From Opitutales bacterium (lineage in GTDB: Bacteria > Verrucomicrobiota > Verrucomicrobiia > Opitutales > UBA953): a stretch of 46,561 nucleotides of DNA. The stretch spans positions 1 through 46,561 of the forward strand of contig JAILGB010000002.1 in the NCBI GenBank assembly GCA_024697185.1. Direction: 5' to 3'. Below are positions 1 through 6,806 of the stretch, piece after piece. The stretch's first letter is position 1, and every line of letters starts with the position of its first letter. Below the pieces are notes generated by a model that was given only the letters and a program-made list of their open reading frames with translations, was not told where the DNA came from and did not search any database. Position numbers and translations under genes: made by a program.

Positions 1-1
1 T

Positions 2-2026
2 GATGTCACGACTTGGGTTTATGACGCGGGAACGGGACTTCTGCTCTCCAAAATCGACGTGGCAAATCAGGCGACGGTTTACACTTACAATTCCGCCGGG
101 CTGCTTGCCACGCGCACCTGGGCTCGCGGGATCGTGACAACGTATTCCTACGATTCCTGGAATCAGCTCACATCCACGAGCTATTCCGACCCGACTCCCG
201 CCGTTTCGCGTTCCTACGACCTTCTCGGCCGCCTCATCTCCGTCACCGACTCCGCGGGAACGACAAGCAAAACCTACGATTCCTACGGGAACGTCGCCAC
301 GGAAACTTTGAGCAAGGACGGCGAAACGCATTTGATAACGGAACTTTACGACAGTTTCGGTCGTCCCAGCGGCTACACTTATTCTCGGGATTCGGTGACG
401 CTGCAAACGGCGGGAACGGCTTACGACGCGGCGACGGGACGCATTGCGACGGCGAATTTTGTTCACGGGAACGAGACAAAAACTTTTGCTTACAATTACC
501 TCGCGGGAACGGATCTTTTAGAGTCATTGGCGTGTCCGAACGGTTTGACGCTCGGGAACGCTTATGATGCCGATCGCGATTTGCTGACGGGAATTTCGAT
601 TTGCCGCGGCGAGACGGAATTGCTTTCGCGGGCTTACAGTTACGATTCGCTCGGAAGACCGACCGCGCGTTCGGTTTCAAGAAACGGCATCACTCGAAAC
701 GATTCTTTCGGCTACAATTCGCGTTCGGAATTGGTTTCGGCGACTCTCGGGAACGACAGTTACGCCTATGCGTTTGACAATGTCGGGAACCGCCAAACGG
801 CAACGGAGGCGGGAACGAGTTCGGCATATTCGGTTAATAATTTAAATCAGTATCAGGCAATTGTTGAGACGACTGCGGGAACGCCGGTTTATTTCACACC
901 GATCCACGATGCCGACGGGAACGCGATTTTGGTGCGGACAGCAACGGGAACGTGGATTGTCGCCTACAATGCGGAAAACCGTCCTGTGCGCTTTGAGAAT
1001 TGGGGAACGGATATGGTCGTTGAGATGGTTTATGATAGCCAGGGACGGCGCGTTGAAAAGAAGGTTTCTGTCGCGGGAACGACGGTTTCTTATCATCGTT
1101 ATGTTTATCGGGGCTATTTGCAGATTGCGGCATTTGATTTGTTGGGGGCGTCGCATCCGGCATTGCGTTTTGTTTTGTGGGATCCGTCGCAGCCGACGGC
1201 AACGCGTCCGCTTGCGATTCAGCAGGGTGGCACTTGGTTCACTTACGGCTATGACCTCACAAAGAATATCTGCGAAGTTTTTGACGCTTTGGGCAATATT
1301 TGCACAACTTACGACTACGCTCCCTTCGGCTCGGTCACTTCCTCCGGCAATATTTCCCAGCCTTTCCAGTGGTCGTCGGAATTTTACGACTCCGAGTTAG
1401 CCTTAGTTTACTACAACTACCGCCACTACTCCCCTTACGACGGCCGCTTCCTCTCCCGCGACCCCATCAAAGAACAGGGAGGTTGGAATTTGTATGCGTT
1501 TGTGAAAAATAATTTAGTAAAACTTATAGATTTTTTAGGTTTAAAAGAAGATTATACTCATAGGACAATAAAATGTAAAAAACCAGATAGTTGTCCGTTG
1601 TTAAAGATAAAAGCAACACAATGGATATTGCATTATTCAAAACGTCAACAAGAATTATCTCTCGATAAGTATGATTTAAAAAATAAAAATCCAATAAAAT
1701 ATAATAATCATATTGATAAAATCGAAGAAGCACATAAAAATGCACTCGTTTGCATAGAAATATTGATAAAGAAAATAAATGATTGTAAATGTGGGAATAA
1801 CCCTCCAAAGGTTCCTACATTTTCTCCGAAATCGTTACCTACAAAAGTTTTGATTCTTAAAAACAATCATGATGAAATTGATTTTGAGAAGATTGGAATG
1901 GGACTTTTATGGGGTGGTATTGCAGTCGGGTTATTACTTCTCCCATTTGATGGTCCTGTTGGCGAGACGATAGCAGCCGGAATTGCAATAGGATATATAA
2001 CAGAGGGCATTTATGAAGAAAAATAG
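2..2026 (+). CDS. Rhs/YD-repeat protein, 3' part, with variable C-terminal toxin tip
   Basis: The frame is open from the window edge, so the real start lies upstream. The product is a secreted or cell-surface YD-repeat shell protein: repeats of the form YDSxGR (for example YDSLGRPTARS and YDSQGRRVEKK) run to about nt 1400. They end in the Rhs-associated core signature near nt 1400-1510 (YYNYRHYSPYDGRFLSRDP, then GGWNLYAFVKNN). After nt 1512 base composition turns sharply AT-rich and the sequence becomes unique. This is the usual architecture of polymorphic toxins, where the shell encloses a C-terminal toxin. The tip (about 170 residues) is lysine-rich and ends in a glycine-rich hydrophobic stretch (GMGLLWGGIAVGLLLLP, then AAGIAIG) that could insert into membranes; I recognise no nuclease motif. 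The shell part carries about 14 GGGAACG copies, the tip none. Confidence 0.9.
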   Translation, partial: DVTTWVYDAGTGLLLSKIDVANQATVYTYNSAGLLATRTWARGIVTTYSYDSWNQLTSTSYSDPTPAVSRSYDLLGRLISVTDSAGTTSKTYDSYGNVATETLSKDGETHLITELYDSFGRPSGYTYSRDSVTLQTAGTAYDAATGRIATANFVHGNETKTFAYNYLAGTDLLESLACPNGLTLGNAYDADRDLLTGISICRGETELLSRAYSYDSLGRPTARSVSRNGITRNDSFGYNSRSELVSATLGNDSYAYAFDNVGNRQTATEAGTSSAYSVNNLNQYQAIVETTAGTPVYFTPIHDADGNAILVRTATGTWIVAYNAENRPVRFENWGTDMVVEMVYDSQGRRVEKKVSVAGTTVSYHRYVYRGYLQIAAFDLLGASHPALRFVLWDPSQPTATRPLAIQQGGTWFTYGYDLTKNICEVFDALGNICTTYDYAPFGSVTSSGNISQPFQWSSEFYDSELALVYYNYRHYSPYDGRFLSRDPIKEQGGWNLYAFVKNNLVKLIDFLGLKEDYTHRTIKCKKPDSCPLLKIKATQWILHYSKRQQELSLDKYDLKNKNPIKYNNHIDKIEEAHKNALVCIEILIKKINDCKCGNNPPKVPTFSPKSLPTKVLILKNNHDEIDFEKIGMGLLWGGIAVGLLLLPFDGPVGETIAAGIAIGYITEGIYEEK

Positions 2027-2717
2027 TTGTTATTTGCGTCCGAATAAATTTAGTGATCCGGAAAAAGATTTTTCGGAAAAAGAACTTTTGCAGATTTTAG
2101 GGAAAAAGGACAAAGATTTAACAACACACGACTTTATGTGTATTTTTCAAACGATTCTCCATGCGGGAACGTATGAAGAATGTGTTTATTTTTTCCCGAT
2201 TGGAATTAAGTTTTTCGAAGCGAAGAAAGATATTGATGTTTTAGATTCGTTGATTGAATGGGCGTTGGAAAATGAGATTCGACTTAGGGAGGATAAAATC
2301 TGGCAAGAATTGGAATCCTGCCTGCTTGAGGAATTGCGAGCATCTTTTTCTGATTTTTCTTTGGAAAAAACAAGTGGGGGGATTTATCCTAAAAATTATG
2401 ATTTAATATCACTGCTTGCTGAAAAAAGCATAAAGAACAGGCAGATCGATCAAATTTTTTCTCCTGTTTTCAAACAATTTGTCCGTCCTCCTTTTTCGTA
2501 TGGATCCGCGTGTTGGTTTTTTATATTTTTGAAAGATTTTTATTATGTGCAACTCAAGACCGATTTGCAGAACGATTGCGGTTTTTTATCGATGCTAAGA
2601 TCATGGGGCGATGACGACGAATTGCAAAAAAGCGCGGAAAATTTAATTCTTACGAACGCTGGCTGTAATTGGGAATTAGAGTATTGGGTTGACGTATTGT
2701 ATCGTTGCGGCAGATAA
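2013..2717 (+). CDS. Candidate immunity protein for the Rhs tip
   Basis: A 234-residue, acidic, apparently cytoplasmic protein with no signal peptide and no family I recognise. Its ATG overlaps the last 14 nt of the Rhs gene, with an AGAGGG ribosome-site-like run 5 nt upstream. Such tight coupling directly behind a toxin tip is the standard place for an immunity gene. Composition is AT-rich like the tip, so the two probably arrived together. It contains one GGGAACG copy near 2163, the only one between about 1090 and 5640. Immunity function is inferred from position alone. If the toxin is membrane-active, an immunity protein without membrane segments would be somewhat unexpected, so another role is possible. 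Confidence 0.6.
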   Translation: MKKNSCYLRPNKFSDPEKDFSEKELLQILGKKDKDLTTHDFMCIFQTILHAGTYEECVYFFPIGIKFFEAKKDIDVLDSLIEWALENEIRLREDKIWQELESCLLEELRASFSDFSLEKTSGGIYPKNYDLISLLAEKSIKNRQIDQIFSPVFKQFVRPPFSYGSACWFFIFLKDFYYVQLKTDLQNDCGFLSMLRSWGDDDELQKSAENLILTNAGCNWELEYWVDVLYRCGR

Positions 2718-2761
2718 ATTAGAAGGGTGAATGATTAATTTAACCTGAACGAAAGTTCCCG

Positions 2762-3076
2762 ATGAAAAAACTTTTTTTAGGTATTATAGTTTTATTAATG
2801 GGGCATTTTAGCATTTTCACAAAAGATATAACTGTTGTATGGGCAAACAAATGTGAATTCTCATGGGAAGCAACATTTTATTTGGAAGATGTGACTGGCT
2901 CCAACACGCCTACGCTTAAAGATTTAAAGGGAAATGTTATAGCATTTCTTTATGATGCATCTATTCATTATAATCCGTATTTTTCTCATGTGTTGAAATA
3001 CACTTTTGCTTCAAGAACGGTCGTCATGGGGGAATGGATTGAATCTGGAACAGGCTGTTGCGATAAAATACAATGA
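2762..3076 (+). CDS. Small exported hypothetical protein
   Basis: 104 residues. The N-terminus (MKKLFLGIIVLLMGHFSIF) is a plausible Sec signal peptide without a clear lipobox. The mature part has Cys residues near the start and a CC pair near the C-terminus (GTGCCDK), compatible with a disulfide in the periplasm. No family recognised. Its stop overlaps the ATG of the next gene by 4 nt, so the two are likely translationally coupled. It sits in the AT-rich Rhs-tip island and may belong to an orphan toxin or immunity module; nothing in the sequence proves this. Confidence 0.5.
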   Translation: MKKLFLGIIVLLMGHFSIFTKDITVVWANKCEFSWEATFYLEDVTGSNTPTLKDLKGNVIAFLYDASIHYNPYFSHVLKYTFASRTVVMGEWIESGTGCCDKIQ

Positions 3077-3510
3077 AAAAAATATTATTGATAGGCGGTG
3101 GAAGCATTGTCGTTGTTTTAATATACTTGATGTGGGCTTTTATTTTGAGACCACAAGACCCATTATGTAATGTGACCGATAGGAGAAATTATACGATCTT
3201 AAAAATGGATCACTCTGTTGAAGGAATATGGGGGAGTAGTTGGTCTGAGTGTTTTTTGTATCGAATAGAGAATATTCCTAATTTTGAAAAAGACCTTTTC
3301 TCTTTTTTTCAGGAAAATGCAAAAAGTGATGCGTATGTATATACGTCTTATTTTGAAGACGATGCCATATCGTTTTCTCGAGAGTATCGGATAGATTCGT
3401 TTTCTGAAAAGTCGTCTCGTATGGACAATATTATTTATGGTTATTGGTGGCGATGTATTTTTTCCGAAAAGAAAAAACTCTGCTACATACAAATTATAAA
3501 ACCGGGTTAA
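3073..3510 (+). CDS. Membrane-anchored hypothetical protein
   Basis: 145 residues with one N-terminal membrane segment (about residues 4-26, GGGSIVVVLIYLMWAFIL) followed by a soluble, aromatic-rich domain, probably outside the inner membrane. No family recognised. It overlaps the preceding gene by 4 nt (ATGA). AT-rich codon use matches the neighbouring Rhs-tip genes and differs from the chromosomal backbone. An immunity or inhibitor role is possible by location only. Confidence 0.5.
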   Translation: MKKILLIGGGSIVVVLIYLMWAFILRPQDPLCNVTDRRNYTILKMDHSVEGIWGSSWSECFLYRIENIPNFEKDLFSFFQENAKSDAYVYTSYFEDDAISFSREYRIDSFSEKSSRMDNIIYGYWWRCIFSEKKKLCYIQIIKPG

Positions 3511-3520
3511 AAAATCAATT

Positions 3521-3709
3521 ATGGCAATAATAAATCCTCAGGGAAGGTGTCGCATATGTATGGAAGGATTTACTTACAGGTGTGATAATCCAGAAATAGT
3601 CATCACGTGCGTTTACGACAGCCAAGGTTGCGGTTTTGAGAAGAAAGTTTCCGTTGCGGAAATGCTTTTTTTACAACTTAAAGCTTGTGGGAATGGCGAA
3701 ACACCTTGA
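3521..3709 (+). pseudogene. Rhs/YD-repeat remnant
   Basis: A 62-codon open frame whose middle (VYDSQGCGFEKKVSVAE) closely matches VYDSQGRRVEKKVSVAG encoded at about 1027-1077 in the intact Rhs gene, and the residues just before it (NPEIVITC) resemble the equivalent stretch there. At DNA level the match is diverged but clear over about 50 nt near 3610-3660. This is best read as a fossil piece of an Rhs shell left by earlier tip replacement. An open frame may still exist by chance, so expression is doubtful. Confidence 0.7.
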
Positions 3710-3791
3710 CAGAAAATATTTTTTTGAGGATACTGAATAAGGCTTCGGAACCCCGCCGGAATGAAAAAACAATCGTTATAAAATACTCAAA

Positions 3792-4334
3792 ATGAGACAC
3801 ATTATTTGGTTATTAAAATTGTTCTTTTATATAATTTTCAGCATCTGCGCGATTATAGGAGCCGTTTCTTTGGTGGGCGTTGGCTATACTTTCTTTTTTT
3901 ATAGAACTCATTATGAAAAAATATCTTTGACGGAGAATATTTCAGAGAAGACGCGGCAAAAAATATATGATTTTTTCCCTGTTTTTAAAACTCATACTGA
4001 TGATTTGGAACTTTACGAAGAATTGCCAGTTGGTCCTCATAGTGGGAGAAGGGTTTTTGGCCGTGTTTTGTTAACAGAAAATGAATTGGCGGAGATAGAG
4101 TCAAATTGTTTTCCGCACTTAAAATTTGTAAATTCTGTTGATTTTTCTGACAAACTGTGGGGAAAAGATAGATTGTTGATTATCGGTTATTATGGTGTAG
4201 GTGCTGTTTTTTACAGGGATCCGGATCCTGAGTCAGAAAAATTTTTATATTTTGATTTTTCACTAAATTATTTGGATGGAATTTTAGATTATAAATTTAA
4301 AATCGAAGTTCAAAAATCGCAATTGCCACAATAA
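3792..4334 (+). CDS. Membrane-anchored hypothetical protein
   Basis: 180 residues. A long hydrophobic N-terminus (about residues 5-37) looks like one or two membrane segments, followed by a soluble domain of about 140 residues. No family recognised. A TAAAAT box at 3779-3784 lies 7 nt before the ATG, like the promoter arrangement of other genes here, although no good -35 box is visible. AT-rich and free of the GGGAACG motif, it lies between two Rhs fossils and so is probably cargo of a displaced Rhs tip. Confidence 0.5.
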   Translation: MRHIIWLLKLFFYIIFSICAIIGAVSLVGVGYTFFFYRTHYEKISLTENISEKTRQKIYDFFPVFKTHTDDLELYEELPVGPHSGRRVFGRVLLTENELAEIESNCFPHLKFVNSVDFSDKLWGKDRLLIIGYYGVGAVFYRDPDPESEKFLYFDFSLNYLDGILDYKFKIEVQKSQLPQ

Positions 4335-4368
4335 TAAATTTTCTATTTAAAGTTGATCTTCACAAAAC

Positions 4369-4470
4369 TTGCCGACAGAAATCGCTTATAATGGCAGCGT
4401 GAGCAGCCTCCTCGCAAAACGGGATTATACTTACGACTCGCTCGGGCGTGTCGTGTCGCGCACGCGAGCG
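4369..4470 (+). pseudogene. Rhs/YD-repeat fragment
   Basis: Read in the frame containing 4378-4380, this stretch gives EIAYNGSVSSLLAKRDY and then TYDSLGRVVSRTR, a textbook YD repeat. No start or stop belongs to it, and composition is GC-richer than the preceding 2.8 kb. It is a broken-off piece of an Rhs shell and marks the right edge of the Rhs region; the next gene's promoter begins about 20 nt later. Confidence 0.75.
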
Positions 4471-4489
4471 CGTGGGAGATTCTTCGTTG

Positions 4490-4519
4490 TTGCTCTTGCT
4501 TCTTGGTGGCAAGTATAAT
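4490..4519 (+). promoter_or_regulatory. Promoter of DUF3737 gene (leaderless)
   Basis: TTGCTC (4490-4495), an 18-nt spacer and a perfect TATAAT (4514-4519). The ATG at 4526 follows after 6 nt, so the expected transcription start falls on or next to the start codon. Confidence 0.65.
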
Positions 4520-4525
4520 GTTAGC

Positions 4526-5395
4526 ATGGATGATAAGAAGATTTTTACGGTGATCGCAAATCGGCAATTTGGCGGCGAGCGTCCCTTGTTCGGGCTTAAG
4601 GATTCCCGCTTGGAGTCGTTGACGGTTGTTGACGGCGAGAGTGCGGTCAAGCAATGTGAGAACATTGTTGTTGCCGACTGTAAATTTTTTGGCAAGTATC
4701 CGTTGTGGCATGTTAAGGGTTCTTTGATCGAGCGTTGTTATTTTGCGGCGGGCTCCCGTTCGGCGGTTTGGTATAGTGACGATATGACGATGCGGGACTG
4801 CGTTATCGACGGCCCTAAATTTTTTAGGGAGATGAACGGTTTGACGCTTGAGAATGTGGTGATCAAAGATGCGGATGAAGTGTTTTGGCGGGTGAACGGT
4901 TTGCGGGCGAAAAATCTTGTGCTCAAGGGCGGGACGTATCCGTTTATGTTTTGTCGGGATTTAGAGATTGACGGTTTGGATACGGACTCCAATTATGTTT
5001 TTCAGTACTGTAAAAATCTTGTGCTGCGCAATGCCAGGATCAATACGAAGGATGCGCTTTGGGAGTGTGAGGATGTGACGATTTATGATTCGGAGCTTTC
5101 GGGCGAATATCTTGCGTGGCATTCTAAAAATGTGCGTTTGGTGCGCTGTCGCATTTCGGGGGAGCAGGTTTTGTGTTATGCAAAAAATTTGCAGTTGGAG
5201 GATTGCAGTTTTGATGCGTCTTGCGATCGGGTTTTTGAGTATTCGGACGTTTGTGCGGAGATTCGTGGGAGCATCAGCAATATTAAGAATCCTCTAAGCG
5301 GTCGGATTGTCGCCGACAAAATCGGCTCGGTCACATATGATGAATTTTTGCCGCGCGGTGCGGATTGTAAAATTGAAGAAAGGAAAGCGTTATGA
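4526..5395 (+). CDS. DUF3737 family right-handed beta-helix-like protein
   Basis: 289 residues. The protein is a run of short repeating units with alternating hydrophobics and phrases such as WHVKGSLIERC, YSDDMTMRDC and CEDVTIYDSEL. This is typical of the DUF3737 family, thought to form a beta-helix; the biochemical role is unknown. I chose the ATG at 4526 because a TATAAT box ends 6 nt before it and upstream codons belong to the Rhs fossil. The gene overlaps the following aminotransferase by 4 nt (ATGA), so the two form an operon. No GGGAACG copies. Confidence 0.75.
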   Translation: MDDKKIFTVIANRQFGGERPLFGLKDSRLESLTVVDGESAVKQCENIVVADCKFFGKYPLWHVKGSLIERCYFAAGSRSAVWYSDDMTMRDCVIDGPKFFREMNGLTLENVVIKDADEVFWRVNGLRAKNLVLKGGTYPFMFCRDLEIDGLDTDSNYVFQYCKNLVLRNARINTKDALWECEDVTIYDSELSGEYLAWHSKNVRLVRCRISGEQVLCYAKNLQLEDCSFDASCDRVFEYSDVCAEIRGSISNIKNPLSGRIVADKIGSVTYDEFLPRGADCKIEERKAL

Positions 5396-6546
5396 AATAT
5401 GACTTTGACAAAATGATAGATCGTCGCGGGAGCGGTTCTTGCAAGTGGGACGAGGATCCGCGCGATGTGATTCCTTTGTGGATCGCCGATATGGATTTTG
5501 AAGCGGCGCCGTGCATTATCGAGGCTTTGCGGCGCCGGGTCGAGCATGGGGTTTTCGGTTATACGCATGTCGGGGATGATTTTTATAATGCGCTGACAAA
5601 TTGGTTTAGGCGTCGCCATGGTTGGGAGATCGGGCGTGAGCAGGTGCTTTATACGCCGACGGTCGTTCCCGCGGTGTCCGCGACGATCAAGGCTTTGTGC
5701 GCTCCCGGTGATGCGGTCGTGGTTTTGACGCCGGTTTACAATTGCTTTTTTTCATCCATTCGCAACAACGGTTGCAGGGTCGAGGAGTGCCCCTTGGTTT
5801 ACGGGAACGGCACTTATACGATTGATTTTGAAGATTTTGAGCGTCGCTTGTCGGATCCGGGCGTTAAAATGTTTTTGCATTGCAATCCGCACAATCCGGC
5901 GGGCAGGGTGTGGACCTTGGAGGAACAGACGCGCATCGCCGAGCTTTGTAAAAAATATGGCAAATATGTTGTGAGTGACGAAATCCATTGTGAGCTTGTG
6001 ATGCCGGGCTGTCGTCATCTGCCGTTCGCGACCGTTCCTGCTGTCGATCGCGCGCGCTTAGTTTCTCTGGTGTCTTCTTCAAAAGCTTTTAACACGGCGG
6101 GGCTTCAAATTGCCTGTGCGGTCGTTCCCGATGCGCAGGTTCGTGCAAAAATCAATCGGGCTATTAACATCAATGAAGTTTGCGATGTCAATCCGTTCGG
6201 CGTTCTCGGTCTGATCGCCGCTTACAACGGTGGCGAGGACTGGCTTGAAGAGCTGATTTCCTATGTGCGGGACAACTATCGTTTTTTGTGTGAATTTTTT
6301 AAGGAGCATTTCCCGCAATTTGAAGTCTGCAAGTTGGAGGCGACTTATCTTGCCTGGGTGAACATCAAGAGTAGCGGGAAGACTTCGCAGGAATTGACGG
6401 ATTTTTGGCGGGAACGCGCGCGCGTCCGCGTCGCGCCGGGAGCGATTTACGGGAACGCCGGAGAGGGTTTTGTCCGGATCAATCTCGCATGTCCGCGGGA
6501 ACGCTTGAAAACGGCGCTTGAGCGCCTGGCATCTGTTTCTTGCTAA
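5392..6546 (+). CDS. patB: PatB/MalY-type PLP-dependent aminotransferase / C-S lyase
   Basis: 384 residues, the usual length for the MalY/PatB group of fold-type I PLP enzymes, which cleave cystathionine or cysteine (beta-C-S lyase). Visible features: the N-terminal WIADMDF signature (residues 30-36), the HNPAGR motif (167-172), SDEIH with PLP-ring Asp196, and the predicted Schiff-base Lys231 in SSSKAFN. The C-terminal GxGFVRINLACPRE provides the substrate-carboxylate Arg. The start overlaps the stop of the DUF3737 gene, with AGGA 8-10 nt upstream, one of the few Shine-Dalgarno-like sites in the window. The precise substrate (cystathionine, cysteine or another amino acid) cannot be told. Confidence 0.88.
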   Translation: MKYDFDKMIDRRGSGSCKWDEDPRDVIPLWIADMDFEAAPCIIEALRRRVEHGVFGYTHVGDDFYNALTNWFRRRHGWEIGREQVLYTPTVVPAVSATIKALCAPGDAVVVLTPVYNCFFSSIRNNGCRVEECPLVYGNGTYTIDFEDFERRLSDPGVKMFLHCNPHNPAGRVWTLEEQTRIAELCKKYGKYVVSDEIHCELVMPGCRHLPFATVPAVDRARLVSLVSSSKAFNTAGLQIACAVVPDAQVRAKINRAININEVCDVNPFGVLGLIAAYNGGEDWLEELISYVRDNYRFLCEFFKEHFPQFEVCKLEATYLAWVNIKSSGKTSQELTDFWRERARVRVAPGAIYGNAGEGFVRINLACPRERLKTALERLASVSC

Positions 6547-6585
6547 AAAATCATTGTCTCTGCACCGTCGCGGGAACGATTGTTC

Positions 6586-6613
6586 TTGACGATATTAAAA
6601 GATTTGATAAAAT
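6586..6613 (+). promoter_or_regulatory. Promoter of tRNA-His
   Basis: TTGACG (6586-6591), 16-nt spacer, TAAAAT (6608-6613), about 40 nt before the mature tRNA 5' end. A GGGAACG copy lies just upstream. Confidence 0.6.
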
Positions 6614-6654
6614 AGATTGAACATGGTGCGTTACGCATCGTTATTTCGATGATG

Positions 6655-6731
6655 GGGAAGATAGCTCAGTTGGTTAGAGCATCGGATTGTGGTTCCGAGG
6701 GTCGGGGGTTCGAACCCCCTTCTTCCTCCCA
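6655..6731 (+). tRNA. tRNA-His (GTG)
   Basis: Complete cloverleaf. The acceptor stem GGGAAGA pairs with TCTTCCT (6721-6727); D-arm GCTC/GAGC; anticodon stem TCGGA/TCCGA with loop TTGTGGT, anticodon GTG; T-arm with loop TTCGAAC. An encoded G at -1 (6654) can pair with C73 (6728), the hallmark of bacterial tRNA-His. CCA is encoded (6729-6731). Confidence 0.97.
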
Positions 6732-6771
6732 TCGGATTAACAAAATTTAACACGCGGGGAACAAGTAAAAA

Positions 6772-6800
6772 TTGTCAATTGCCGGCGGGCAATTTATAAT
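6772..6800 (+). promoter_or_regulatory. Promoter with internal inverted repeat (operator candidate) for TPR operon
   Basis: TTGTCA (6772-6777), 17-nt spacer, TATAAT (6795-6800), ATG 6 nt later at 6807. The spacer is almost entirely an inverted repeat: AATTGCC (6777-6783), GGCG, GGCAATT (6788-6794). A repressor dimer bound there would block RNA polymerase. Confidence 0.6.
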
Positions 6801-6806
6801 AAGACT

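Noticed and set aside
1..1100. Frequent short repeats in the Rhs gene as a CRISPR array or microsatellite
   Set aside because: Spacing is irregular, units are 7-9 nt only, and the same word occurs genome-wide in unrelated genes.
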